A stretch of DNA of 64,000 nucleotides from 20CM-2-55-15 sp964633285 (GCA_964633285.1 CAZWGA010000015.1:1-64000), one strand, 5' to 3'. Positions 52,917 to 61,957 are shown, numbered from the stretch's first letter. The notes: generated from the letters alone by a model not told the origin. Translations and numbers: made by a program.

Positions 52917-53798
52917 CTATTTAATAGGGACTTTGCGAAGATGCCCATAGATTACGTCCTCCGAGAATTCCACGCACTTGAATTCTAGGATCTGGGCATT
53001 CTTTTCAATCATTCGATAAAGCGGCATGCTGATTTTCCATGGCCGCGTGAATACCTTGGGATCTTCGATGGTAGCTTCGTAATTCAAATGATCCTTGTCG
53101 ATCGCTGTGATCCGCTCGGTGACCTTCAGCGCATCGCTATGATAATTCCCTGCTCTGTCCAACCAGCTCAGATCGTTGAAATCCGACGTCTCGACAACGA
53201 GCGTTTCGCCTTCCCATTTGCCGTTGGACCATCCCATCCAACTGTCGGCCGGGGCGTCTTTGTGATTCATATACACCGTGCGGAGCGCTCCCGCATATTC
53301 AAAGACCATCATGATGTACTGCGGCGTCTCGATGATCTGAAATGGATACGGCATGTACATGGCGCGGGGTACACCCGGCAAATAGCATTTGACTTCGGGA
53401 TCCTGCGTCATTCGATTGGTGAAATTCTGTTTCCTTTTCTCGAGCGCCTCAGGCTTGTAAGGAATCGGACCACCCTCCACAATGCCCAAGCCGGGAGCGA
53501 CGGCAAATTCAGCGCCCAGTTGCCAGAATGGGCCCGGAGCCGCACCATGAGCTTCAATGTCCCAGTTCGCCGTGTTCACAACTTGCCAGATTCCATTAAT
53601 GTCGGGCTTTCCGTCTTTCGTGCGAGGAGCGCGATATCCCTGAGCCGGCGCTGCTGCCGGCCGCGCCGCTGGTGGAGTCTGGGCCGGCGCCTGGGGTCTG
53701 GCCGCGAGGACAACAAGACCGATGACATGAATGACCAGAACCAGTGCAATCGCTGACGCAAGGACCGCTAATATCGAGCTTCTCAAACCGTTTTTCAC
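52917..53798 (-). CDS. Secreted protein of an acidobacterial extracellular family
   Basis: A 293-residue exported protein with an N-terminal signal anchor (about 8-33) and an Ala/Pro-rich linker. The core shows RTKDGKPDINGIWQVV, VKCYLPGVPRAMYMPYPFQI, GKWEGETLVVETSDFND and TIEDPKVFTRPWK. It shares blocks with the 51846 product and probably arose by duplication. The GTG start follows GGAG. It is the first gene of a three-gene minus-strand operon. Function unknown. Confidence 0.78.
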   Translation of the reverse strand: MKNGLRSSILAVLASAIALVLVIHVIGLVVLAARPQAPAQTPPAARPAAAPAQGYRAPRTKDGKPDINGIWQVVNTANWDIEAHGAAPGPFWQLGAEFAVAPGLGIVEGGPIPYKPEALEKRKQNFTNRMTQDPEVKCYLPGVPRAMYMPYPFQIIETPQYIMMVFEYAGALRTVYMNHKDAPADSWMGWSNGKWEGETLVVETSDFNDLSWLDRAGNYHSDALKVTERITAIDKDHLNYEATIEDPKVFTRPWKISMPLYRMIEKNAQILEFKCVEFSEDVIYGHLRKVPIK

Positions 53799-53879
53799 TC
53801 AACGTCTCCAGTATCTGACTGAATGCGCGCTATTTTATAGCGACAATTAATACCGGCAAATGGATAGTTGTCAAATAGT

Positions 53880-53909
53880 TTGGTAGCGAAAGTTTGGATT
53901 CTGTATGCT
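53880..53909 (+). promoter_or_regulatory. Putative promoter giving a leaderless mRNA
   Basis: TTGGTA (53880-53885) and TATGCT (53904-53909) are spaced by 18 bp. The ATG at 53920 lies 10 nt beyond the -10, so the transcript would start at or just before the start codon. The other in-frame ATG, at 53905, lies inside the -10 itself. Confidence 0.42.
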
Positions 53910-53919
53910 GCCTTCCATC

Positions 53920-55932
53920 ATGACCCGAGAAAGCAGATACGCCCGCTCACCCGAGGCCGAGACACTGGGGCGAAGCCTGAGGAGGGGAATCATCGTTGCC
54001 ATTGGTTTGCTCTCCATTCTCCTGACCGCGAGCACACAAGACCACGCTCAATCCGGCGCGAAAAACGGGGAATGGCGAACCTATGGCGGCGATCTCGGCA
54101 ATACTCACTATTCGCCGCTCGACCAGATCGACGCCGGGAACTTCAATCGCCTTCAAGTGGCCTGGCGATTTAAGACGGATAACCTCGGACCTCGTCCTGA
54201 AACGAATCTTCAATCGACGCCGCTGATGGCGAATGGCGTTCTGTACTCCACCGGCGGCACGCGCCGCGCAGTTGTGGCGCTCGATGCCGCGACAGGTGAG
54301 TTGATTTGGACTCACAGCGAGCGCGAAGGTGTACGCGCCCAGAATGCCCCGCGGCAACTGTCGGGCCGCGGATTGGCTTACTGGACCGATGGAACGGATG
54401 AGCGCATTCTCTACGTCACTCCCGGCTATCGTTTGATCGCGCTCAATGCGCGCACCGGAACACCCGTCCCAACTTTCGGCAGGAATGGCGCCGTCGACCT
54501 GAAGCTGGATGACGATCAGGAAATCGATCCGGATACCGGCGACATCGGCCTTCACGCGACACCCATTGTTGCCGGCAATACCGTCATTGTGGGCGCGGCT
54601 CATCGCGCTGCAGGTTCGCCGAAAATCAAAAACAATGCGAAGGGCTATGTGCGGGGCTTCGACGTGCGAACCGGAAAACGCATCTGGATCTTTCACACGA
54701 TCCCGCTTCCCGGTGAGTTCGGCCACGAGACGTGGCTCAACGGTTCGGCCGAAACGACAGGCAACGCCGGAGTGTGGGGCCAGATCAGCGTCGATGAAGA
54801 ACTGGGCCTCGCCTACCTGCCCGTGGAACTGCCGACGGGCGACGAATACGGCGGACATCGGCCGGGAAGTGGATTGTTCGGAGAAAGCATTGTCGCAGTC
54901 GATCTGAAAACCGGCGAACGCCGGTGGCACTATCAACTCGTTCATCACGGCATCTGGGACTTCGACATTCCCTGCGCGCCGATGCTCATCGACATCACCA
55001 GCAATGGCCGAACGGTGAAGGCTCTGGCACAGCCGACAAAGCAGGGTGTTTTGTATACCTTCAATCGCGAAACGGGCCAGCCCATCTGGCCGATTGTCGA
55101 GCGTCCCGTTCCAAAAGGGGATGTACCGGGTGAATGGTACTCGCCGACTCAACCCATGCCGGCGAAGCCGGCGCCGTATGGAAAAGCCGCCATCCCATCG
55201 ACCGACGATCTCATCGATTTCACTCCCGAACTTCGAGCGCAGGCCTTGAACGTTGTTTCGAAGTTTCAGATCGGCCCGATCTTCACACCGATCGTCGTCA
55301 GCAAAAGCGAAGGTCCCTACGGCACCATTCTCACAACCGGAGTGACGAACTGGCCGGGAGGCTCTTACGATCCTGAAAGTCACATTCTGTATGTCCATGC
55401 TTCGACCGGAATGATCTCGAACGGGCTCGTTCCCGGCGATGCATCCAAAACCGAATTCGCGTGGGTTGGCGGCAGCAAAGCGCCCGCAGGCGCAGCGACC
55501 GCCTTACGCGTTCAGGGCCTGCCGCTGGTGAAACCGCCGTATGGAAGCATCGTCGCGATCGACATGAATGAAGGCGAGATTCTCTGGACGATCGCGAACG
55601 CCGAAACTCCCGACAACGTCCGCAATCATCCCGCGCTGAAGGGCCTCAATATTCCGCGCACCGGACGCCAGGCCAACACCATCGGCGTCCTCGTTACGAA
55701 AACCTTGATGATCGCTGGAGAGCCCGGCACGTTCACAATTCCCGATGGACGCACCGGCGCCATGCTGCGCGCCTACGACAAAGCTTCGGGCACGGAACGC
55801 GGCGCGGTTTACATGCCCGCGGGTCAGAGCGGCACGCCGATGACCTACATGATCAACGGAAAGCAATACATCGTCGTCGCCATCTCCGGACAGAATTATT
55901 CCGGCGAACTCCTCGCATTCAAACTGCCGTAA
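53920..55932 (+). CDS. PQQ-dependent dehydrogenase (membrane glucose/quinate dehydrogenase-like), exported
   Basis: A 670-residue quinoprotein with an N-terminal signal anchor (about 22-45), then an eight-bladed propeller. Features include TYGGDLGNTHYSPLDQI, VVALDAATGELIW, a long GHETWLNG block, and HHGIWDFDIPCAP matching the HHDLWD signature of glucose- and quinate-type PQQ dehydrogenases. It lacks the vicinal cysteines of the gene at 9371 and has no haem motif. It would feed electrons to quinone or a cytochrome. ATG 53920 is favoured over 53905 because a -10 element overlaps the latter. The glycosyltransferase gene follows 7 nt later. Confidence 0.87.
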   Translation: MTRESRYARSPEAETLGRSLRRGIIVAIGLLSILLTASTQDHAQSGAKNGEWRTYGGDLGNTHYSPLDQIDAGNFNRLQVAWRFKTDNLGPRPETNLQSTPLMANGVLYSTGGTRRAVVALDAATGELIWTHSEREGVRAQNAPRQLSGRGLAYWTDGTDERILYVTPGYRLIALNARTGTPVPTFGRNGAVDLKLDDDQEIDPDTGDIGLHATPIVAGNTVIVGAAHRAAGSPKIKNNAKGYVRGFDVRTGKRIWIFHTIPLPGEFGHETWLNGSAETTGNAGVWGQISVDEELGLAYLPVELPTGDEYGGHRPGSGLFGESIVAVDLKTGERRWHYQLVHHGIWDFDIPCAPMLIDITSNGRTVKALAQPTKQGVLYTFNRETGQPIWPIVERPVPKGDVPGEWYSPTQPMPAKPAPYGKAAIPSTDDLIDFTPELRAQALNVVSKFQIGPIFTPIVVSKSEGPYGTILTTGVTNWPGGSYDPESHILYVHASTGMISNGLVPGDASKTEFAWVGGSKAPAGAATALRVQGLPLVKPPYGSIVAIDMNEGEILWTIANAETPDNVRNHPALKGLNIPRTGRQANTIGVLVTKTLMIAGEPGTFTIPDGRTGAMLRAYDKASGTERGAVYMPAGQSGTPMTYMINGKQYIVVAISGQNYSGELLAFKLP

Positions 55933-55939
55933 TCAACGA

Positions 55940-57022
55940 ATGGCTTCCCCAGGTCGCATTCTCGTTTTTCGAGTCGGCCAATTGGGCGACACGCTGGTCA
56001 GCCTTCCGGCCCTGTGGACTATTCGAGAACGCCATCCCGATTCCGGCATCGTTTTGTTGACCGACAACCATCCGGGGAGGGATTACGTGTCGTCGTGGGA
56101 GATTCTTGAACGAACAGGAATCTTTTCCAGCGTTGCAACTTACGACGCCAATGTCTCGATGTGGAGCGGATGGCCGGGCCGCCTGCGTCTCGCTTTGCAA
56201 ATCCGCCGGCTTCAGCCCGAGCGGCTCTACTATCTGGCTCCCGCCCGCAGGACCATTGCTCAGATTCGACGTGATGCTTTCTTCTTCCGCACACTCTGCG
56301 GAATTAAAGATGTGATCGGGATGCCCGAATCGGAATCCGTCATCATGCCGCGGGATGCTCATGGAAAACCGGAACGGCTCGAAGCGGAATACGACAGGCT
56401 CTTCCGTCTTGCGGGCGGCACAGGGCCGGCGTCACGTTTCGACATTCCGATAAGTGAACGCGAAAAAGCATCCATCGATTTGATCTGGCGCGATCACAAG
56501 CTGAATTCTTCGGGCGAAGTCATTGCGATGGCGCCCGGCGCGAAATATCAGGCGAAGCGCTGGCCTGCCGATCGATACCTCTTGCTGGGCAAGCAACTGC
56601 TCGCCGCCGTTCCCGATTCATCGATTCTGCTGGTCGGCGGACGCGAAGATTCCAACGTATGCGCCGAAGTGAACCGCGGTCTCGGCTCGCGCGCTGTCTA
56701 TCTTGCAGGACGGCTCACGGTGCTGGAATCCGGCGAACTTCTTCGCCGATGTTCACTCTATGTGGGAAACGATTCCGGCCCGATGCATCTGGCGGCAATC
56801 TCCGGCACTCCCTGCGTCGCTCTATTCTCCGCGCGAGACAACCCGGGAATCTGGGAACCCTTCGGCGATAATCACATCATCCTTCGCCGGGATGTGCCCT
56901 GCGCGGGTTGCCTTCTCACCGAATGCGAGGAAAATGCACTGCGATGCCTGACTGAAATCGGCGTTGAAGATGTCCTGCAGGCTTGTGTGTCGCTACTCAG
57001 CGCGCAAAGAAAAGTGCAGTGA
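55940..57022 (+). CDS. Glycosyltransferase family 9 (heptosyltransferase-like)
   Basis: A 360-residue cytoplasmic GT-B enzyme. The N-terminal VFRVGQLGDTLVSLPAL and the C-terminal VGNDSGPMHLAA with FSARDNPGIWEP are classic GT9 blocks; the first Asp corresponds to the catalytic residue of WaaC/WaaF-type enzymes. It transfers a heptose or related sugar during lipopolysaccharide or glycan synthesis. Four cysteines near the C-terminus (CAGCLLTEC) also occur in several family members. It follows the PQQ dehydrogenase gene by 7 nt with no clear ribosome site. Confidence 0.88.
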   Translation: MASPGRILVFRVGQLGDTLVSLPALWTIRERHPDSGIVLLTDNHPGRDYVSSWEILERTGIFSSVATYDANVSMWSGWPGRLRLALQIRRLQPERLYYLAPARRTIAQIRRDAFFFRTLCGIKDVIGMPESESVIMPRDAHGKPERLEAEYDRLFRLAGGTGPASRFDIPISEREKASIDLIWRDHKLNSSGEVIAMAPGAKYQAKRWPADRYLLLGKQLLAAVPDSSILLVGGREDSNVCAEVNRGLGSRAVYLAGRLTVLESGELLRRCSLYVGNDSGPMHLAAISGTPCVALFSARDNPGIWEPFGDNHIILRRDVPCAGCLLTECEENALRCLTEIGVEDVLQACVSLLSAQRKVQ

Positions 57023-57074
57023 TGCTACACTCTAAAAACGGGCGAACTGATACCAGCGGATTTCACTCGTTTCA

Positions 57075-57305
57075 TTATTCACCCCAACTCTGTTCCTTAT
57101 CCCAGATATCGAATTCTCCAGGTTTAACGCGCTGCCGCGCATAGCCCGCTCGCTGGCGCTCCTCAAGCTCGCGGACGCTCAGCAATTTCAGATGCTGCCG
57201 GATCGAATCGCGAATCAAAGCGGAACGCGTTGTCTTGAGCTTCTTGACGGTTCGATCGATTTCTTTCAAGAGGTCCGCTTCCAATGTCATTTGTATCGTC
57301 GTCAA
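57075..57305 (-). CDS. Ribbon-helix-helix DNA-binding protein, antitoxin-like
   Basis: A 76-residue protein with an N-terminal ribbon-helix-helix fold (TIQMTLEADLLKEIDRTVKK, then TTRSALIRDSIRQHL), like CopG/MazE antitoxins, and a charged C-terminal tail that would bind a toxin. No toxin gene is visible next to it on either side, so it is an orphan or has a distant partner. Confidence 0.75.
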   Translation of the reverse strand: MTTIQMTLEADLLKEIDRTVKKLKTTRSALIRDSIRQHLKLLSVRELEERQRAGYARQRVKPGEFDIWDKEQSWGE

Positions 57306-57521
57306 TGGCCCTCCACATCAGAATAGCTATTCATATCCACATTATATCTGCAGCGACTCGATGAAAATGCCAACGCTTCCTGGATTTCAGATCGGAGCTT
57401 TTGGAATTTTCATTTTCCATTGTTGGCTAACAAATACTCAGATTTGCGATTATTTCCATGCAGGGGATATGGCAAATCTGGAAGATTTATTACCCGAATG
57501 AGTTAGAATTTTCCGGTCTCC

Positions 57522-57594
57522 GGGATCATAGCTCAGTTGGAAGAGCGCATGCTTCACACGCATGAGGTCACAGGTTCGAGCCCTGTTGGTCCCA
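57522..57594 (+). tRNA. tRNA-Val (CAC)
   Basis: The acceptor stem GGGATCA pairs with TGGTCCC, including one G-T. The D arm is GCTC/GAGC, the anticodon stem CATGC/GCATG with loop TTCACAC giving anticodon CAC, and the T arm ACAGG-TTCGAGC-CCTGT. The discriminator is A at 57594. CCA is not encoded. 73 nt, all arms complete. Confidence 0.95.
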
Positions 57595-57613
57595 TCATCA
57601 ACACTACAAGTTT

Positions 57614-58297
57614 GTGCGTGACAGAATGCTTTTCTACGGGCAGGTGTTGCGCGCCACAACGCAGGTGGGCGCGTTTTCGCTCACGTCGCGGGCTGTGGCT
57701 CGCGCAATAGCGGCTCCCTTGAAGGATCGAAAAGGAAAAACGCTTCGTGTGCTTGAAGCCGGCGCAGGGATGGGCACGCTGACAGCAGCCATTCTCGATG
57801 AACTCGGCCCGGGGAGTTCTCTCGACATCTGTGAAATCAATCCGGCATTTGCGGGGCGGCTTCGCCGGTTGTTTGGCCGCCGTTCGGGAGTCCGTGTCCT
57901 GGAGACGGACATCGAAAACATTTCCCCCGATGCCTGCTACGAGGTGATCGTCTCATCGTTGCCGCTGATGAATTTTTCCGCGGATAAAGCAGCGCGCATT
58001 TTTACACTGTTCGACCGCTGTCTTGCACAAGGCGGAATGTTGAGCTATTGGGACTATTGGCAGAAAGAGTTTCGATGCAGGATCCAACACGGCCGCGAAC
58101 GCCGGCGCATGCTGGAGATCCTGCGCGCAGAACAAGAGTTTCGGGCTCGATACGACTGCAGCGATCAAATCATCATGTGGAACCTCCCGCCTGCCCGAGT
58201 CCGGCACGTCCGGCCGCGCGCATCATCCTTCCAGGCCTTCCAGACGATCCAGGACGGACATTCCACAAACTGCTCCGCGAAAGGCAAGCCAGCGTAA
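57614..58297 (+). CDS. SAM-dependent methyltransferase (phospholipid N-methyltransferase-like)
   Basis: A 227-residue class I methyltransferase. The SAM-binding motif is LEAGAGMGTLT (about residues 46-56), with an acidic ICEINP at the next strand and a SLPLMNF motif near 116-122. The start GQVLRATTQVGAFSLTSRAVAR resembles the N-terminus of PmtA-type phospholipid methyltransferases. Start choice is GTG 57614 or ATG 57626. The last 75 nt overlap the convergent FAD oxidoreductase gene; the C-terminal region past about residue 200 lies in that overlap. Confidence 0.8.
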   Translation: MRDRMLFYGQVLRATTQVGAFSLTSRAVARAIAAPLKDRKGKTLRVLEAGAGMGTLTAAILDELGPGSSLDICEINPAFAGRLRRLFGRRSGVRVLETDIENISPDACYEVIVSSLPLMNFSADKAARIFTLFDRCLAQGGMLSYWDYWQKEFRCRIQHGRERRRMLEILRAEQEFRARYDCSDQIIMWNLPPARVRHVRPRASSFQAFQTIQDGHSTNCSAKGKPA

Positions 58298-59566
58298 GGG
58301 CTCAAAGGGAATGAGCGGAGGATCATCGCGAAACCAGGGCAGATCATCCGGCATGGAGTCACCGGCGATCATGCGCGCGATCCAGCTTCCCGAAGCGATG
58401 GACAGCGCCACACCGTGGCCGCACCATCCCACAACATGCAAAACAGCGGGCTGGCCGCGCATACGCGCGACGGCCGGCACGCCGTCCGCGATGTAGCCGA
58501 TAACTCCCGTCCAGCAATTCCGGATGCGGGTTCTCTCCAGGATGGGAAACAGGCCCGTCAATTCGGCCGTCAACGTTCGAAGCGCGGAGCCCTCGCGGCT
58601 TTCAGAGAGCGCGGCGCCGCAGCGATATCGCGGTGCTCCTCCTCCGAACACAATGCGGTTATCTTTCGTCAGCCGGCAATAGTTAAAGATGCGTTTTGAA
58701 TCGAGAATTCCCTCTCGTCTTTTCCAGCCTAACGAAGCCAGCGCCTCGTCATTGAGCGGTTCGGTTGCGAGCACCTGTAAAAGAACAGGAAGAATCCTTC
58801 CCCGCAGCAAACCCAGATTCGTCGTATATCCGGCGGTTGCAATCACGACCTGATCCGCAATCACTTTCCCGCCGTGAATCTTCAGATGAACCGGACTGCC
58901 CGGCCCGATCTCCAGAACCCGCGCATTCTCGAAGATCCTTGCCCCACGCCTGGACGCAGCATTCGCCAGTCCGGCAAGAAGCTTGGCGGGATGCAGTGTC
59001 CCGGCAAACGGAAGACGCAGGGCGGCCGGCCCACCCGCTTTGCCTTCCGCTTTGTACGCTTGCGGGCCCAATTGAATTGCGTTGTCGAGATCATTCTTCT
59101 CCAGAATCTCGACGGGAAAGCTGAAGCTCTCGAGCAGATGCGCCATGGCACCAAGACGGCGGCGGCCGGCCGCCGATCGTCCCACAATCAAGTGTCCGTT
59201 CATCTCGAGTTCGCAATCGATACACTCATCGGCCACGATGTTCCGGGCTGCGGCAACGGCATCCAGACTTGCCTGATAGAGCGAACGGGCGCGATCCCGT
59301 CCGAAGCGCCGTACCAATGCGTTCAGACTTTGTCCGACGCCGGGACCCAGCAGACCTGTTGTTCGACCGGAGGCGCCGCAACCGATTCGTTCCGCCTCAA
59401 GAACAACCACGCGGGCCGCCGGATTCGTCTTCCTTAGATGAAGGGCCGCGGAGAGACCGGCAAACCCGCCGCCGATGATCGCGACATCCACGCGCAAGCT
59501 TCCGCCTGGAAATTCGGAATAGTTTGGCAGACGAAACTCGGACCAGACTGGGAACGGCTCGATCAC
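58223..59566 (-). CDS. FAD-dependent oxidoreductase, DAO family
   Basis: A 447-residue flavoenzyme. The dinucleotide-binding motif is AIIGGGFAGLSAALHL (about 29-44), followed by VVLEAERIGCGASGRTTG (about 52-69), typical of the glycine-oxidase/D-amino-acid-oxidase fold. The C-terminal block HVVGWCGHGVALS is the second flavin-contact region. The substrate is probably an amine or amino acid. It overlaps the preceding membrane-protein gene by 4 nt and the convergent methyltransferase by 75 nt. Confidence 0.85.
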   Translation of the reverse strand: MIEPFPVWSEFRLPNYSEFPGGSLRVDVAIIGGGFAGLSAALHLRKTNPAARVVVLEAERIGCGASGRTTGLLGPGVGQSLNALVRRFGRDRARSLYQASLDAVAAARNIVADECIDCELEMNGHLIVGRSAAGRRRLGAMAHLLESFSFPVEILEKNDLDNAIQLGPQAYKAEGKAGGPAALRLPFAGTLHPAKLLAGLANAASRRGARIFENARVLEIGPGSPVHLKIHGGKVIADQVVIATAGYTTNLGLLRGRILPVLLQVLATEPLNDEALASLGWKRREGILDSKRIFNYCRLTKDNRIVFGGGAPRYRCGAALSESREGSALRTLTAELTGLFPILERTRIRNCWTGVIGYIADGVPAVARMRGQPAVLHVVGWCGHGVALSIASGSWIARMIAGDSMPDDLPWFRDDPPLIPFEPLRWLAFRGAVCGMSVLDRLEGLEG

Positions 59567-60651
59567 GCGCTCGCGCCGGCATCGAGCGCGCGGGCCACAT
59601 CGCTTGAACGGCGCACCCGCCAGATCAAGCCGTCAACAATGTAATGATGGAAAGCCACACTCCAGCCAAACCCGAGCATGAGGTTGCGCGACAGGTCCGA
59701 CTGGAAAAACGCCGGGCCCAGCACGCGCGGACCGTACCATAACAGGCCCAGCAGTGTTCCAAACCCCAGGTAAGCAAAAATGTTTCCCGATGGCCGGCGC
59801 CCGAGGCCCTTCTCGTACTGCCAGACAATTCGGTGGTATTGCAAATTGTGAAAGATGGTCAACGTCGCGGAAATCGTCAGGAGATTTTCGAGAAGCGAAA
59901 ATGCGGCAATGTGAATGCCGATTACGATGGCGAGCAGCAGATGCTTCGGACCCGGACGGAACGGTTCAAAGCGTCCCGAGAACCACAATGCAAGAGCGCC
60001 GGCCATCCCGATGACGAACGCGATGTCGAGCGTCATCCGTGCTGGATCCATCCAGCGAGCCGGTATGGTTTGCGGGAGACCGCTTCGTTGATAAGCGTCC
60101 GTGAGCGAGAAACGTAAATACGGGTAGAGACATCCCATCCAGAGAATCAATGAATCGAGACGAGCGCCGGCGCGGCTTGTCTCACCGGCGCGCCGCCGGT
60201 AGAGGACGAGAAAACCATAGTGCTGGCGGACCAGGTGCCAGTAGCCCCAGATGTAGGCCAGAACGAGAAAGTTGGAAAACAGAAAACCTGCTCGCGCCAT
60301 TTGCGACGGACCCGGCGCAAACACGAAATAATCCACAAGAGCCACTGCCGGACCGGCTGCGAGCGCGAGCCACGACCAGTTGCCGGGAAGCGCGGAGCGT
60401 GAAGCAGCGTCAGGCGCAAGGTAACTTCGGGCATATGTTCCCCACACGTGAGTGCCGTCGAAGAAGACTCCCCAGAAGAACAGAACCCAGACAACGGAAT
60501 TTAACGGCGAGTAATTCGCGGTGTTCAAAGTAGGAGACATGCGGAAAAACACCAGCAGCAATACCGCGGCGAGTGCCGATCCCTGAAACCAGACGAGATC
60601 CTGCCGGCGCGAGACGATCCAGCTATTGAACGCAGGCGCGGTGACGGACAT
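59563..60651 (-). CDS. Histidine-rich polytopic membrane protein of unknown function
   Basis: A 362-residue protein with eight to nine predicted TM helices. Several histidines lie at helix ends in patterns resembling membrane metal sites: FFDGTHVWGTY, WHLVRQHYG, IFHNLQYHRIVW and FHHYIVDGLIWR. This suggests a di-iron or haem-binding membrane oxygenase/desaturase-like protein (for example Brp/Blh-like), but no family is confirmed. ATG 60651 follows an AAAAAAGGAGA ribosome site carried by the leader repeat; the longer open frame runs back through that repeat. It overlaps the DAO gene by 4 nt. Confidence 0.72.
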   Translation of the reverse strand: MSVTAPAFNSWIVSRRQDLVWFQGSALAAVLLLVFFRMSPTLNTANYSPLNSVVWVLFFWGVFFDGTHVWGTYARSYLAPDAASRSALPGNWSWLALAAGPAVALVDYFVFAPGPSQMARAGFLFSNFLVLAYIWGYWHLVRQHYGFLVLYRRRAGETSRAGARLDSLILWMGCLYPYLRFSLTDAYQRSGLPQTIPARWMDPARMTLDIAFVIGMAGALALWFSGRFEPFRPGPKHLLLAIVIGIHIAAFSLLENLLTISATLTIFHNLQYHRIVWQYEKGLGRRPSGNIFAYLGFGTLLGLLWYGPRVLGPAFFQSDLSRNLMLGFGWSVAFHHYIVDGLIWRVRRSSDVARALDAGASA

Positions 60652-60764
60652 TAGATCTCCTTTTTTATTAGCGTCGGGCCCACCGTTTAGTTCAGTTCGG
60701 TACACCGCTTCGCGGCCTCATTACTGCTGGCCGGTCCCCCCACGCCAGGTGAGATGGATTTCAT
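60652..60764 (-). repeat. About 107-bp leader repeat, copy B (upstream of histidine-rich membrane protein gene)
   Basis: On the minus strand this reads from ATGAAATCCATC (60764) to the GGAGA ribosome site. Its 49-bp core (60695-60743) is identical to 50086-50134. The start of the repeat contains the TGA stop of the upstream monooxygenase gene. Predicted hairpins are the same as in copy A. Confidence 0.82.
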
Positions 60765-61957
60765 ACCATCTCCTTTCTCACAGCAACGCGCGACCAGATC
60801 CGGTGGTGCAACCGCGATCCCAGCCTCGATCCGCCGAAACCGAAGACGTTCCGCACGATGGCATCGCCGAAAGGCGGACCGAGCGCATAGAACCGGCTCA
60901 TCCAGTGAGACCAGCGAACCGCGGCAGCATTCAGCGGCATCCGCTCGCGCTCATAAGACACAAGGTGGGAATCCAATCGCGCCCCAGTCTCGCCTGAAGC
61001 CAGCGCCGGGCCGGCGTGAGCGGCAAGACTGGCGGCATCTTCGATCGCCATCGTCATGCCCTGGCCTGCTGTCGGGTTGGTGACGTGAACCGCATCGCCG
61101 ATCAGGACCGCTCCCCGCGCGGTGTACCGGTTTGCATGCGCGCGCGAAAGTTTATAAAGATGCGCGCTCCTGGGAATGACGCGGCACTCGCCGAGCAGCG
61201 GTGAACGGCGGCGGAGGCGCTCCGCCTTCTCTTCGATCGAGCCATGAGTGAATACGGATTCTTCGTTCTCACGCACCAGCGCTGCGAGAGCCACGCATCC
61301 CGGCCCCGGCACAGCGAGAATTCCCCCGGCAGGATGCAGTTCCACGCGCATCGCATCACGATACTGCCCGGGCCTCTCGATATTGATTACGAAAAAACTG
61401 TGATTGTAGGCGGCGCGATTAAACGAGATGCCCATCTGATCCCGGATCGTTGAAGATGCGCCGTCGGCGCCGGCGATCAGCCGCGCGCGAACCGGCACCG
61501 GATTGCCGTCGCCGTTAGCAATGAACGCGCCGCAAACGCGGTTGCCTTCTTCAAGCAATCCCGTGACACGGCAGTTATACATGATCTCGACGCGCGAAGT
61601 GGCCTGAGCCGCTTCGGTCAGCACGCGCTCGATGTCCGCATGCGGGAGAACCAGGTACGGATGTTTCGGCGTGTTCAGCGATGCTTCCATCAACAGACCC
61701 GCGCGATGATGAAAGACCTGCATTTTGGAAATGGAACTCGCGCCCGCAGCGATGGCTCTGTCGAGAACATTCCATGCGGCGAAGTGAGAGGTTACCGCCG
61801 GCAGCAGGCTGTCGCCGCGATTCACGTTGCCCGGACCCGACCGGCGTTCCACCACGAGAACGCGCAGCGGATAGTCTCTCGCCAAGGCCAGCGCCAGCGC
61901 GCTGCCGCCGACTCCCGCGCCGGCGACGATCACGTCCACATCGGGAAAGCCCGCCAT
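60761..61957 (-). CDS. FAD-dependent monooxygenase / geranylgeranyl-reductase-like
   Basis: A 398-residue PHBH-fold flavoprotein. The N-terminal motif is VIVAGAGVGGSALALALA (about 9-26). The middle block GADGASSTIRDQMG and the C-terminal GDAVHVTNPTAGQGMTMAIED are the DG and GD flavin-contact motifs. It could hydroxylate an aromatic or reduce or oxidise an isoprenoid; the substrate is unknown. The ATG overlaps the lipid-kinase stop (TGATG). Its own stop codon lies inside leader repeat B. Confidence 0.85.
   Translation of the reverse strand: MAGFPDVDVIVAGAGVGGSALALALARDYPLRVLVVERRSGPGNVNRGDSLLPAVTSHFAAWNVLDRAIAAGASSISKMQVFHHRAGLLMEASLNTPKHPYLVLPHADIERVLTEAAQATSRVEIMYNCRVTGLLEEGNRVCGAFIANGDGNPVPVRARLIAGADGASSTIRDQMGISFNRAAYNHSFFVINIERPGQYRDAMRVELHPAGGILAVPGPGCVALAALVRENEESVFTHGSIEEKAERLRRRSPLLGECRVIPRSAHLYKLSRAHANRYTARGAVLIGDAVHVTNPTAGQGMTMAIEDAASLAAHAGPALASGETGARLDSHLVSYERERMPLNAAAVRWSHWMSRFYALGPPFGDAIVRNVFGFGGSRLGSRLHHRIWSRVAVRKEMV

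Noticed and set aside
53947..55398. 483-codon minus-strand frame
   Set aside because: It is a shadow of the third PQQ dehydrogenase; the translation has no domain.
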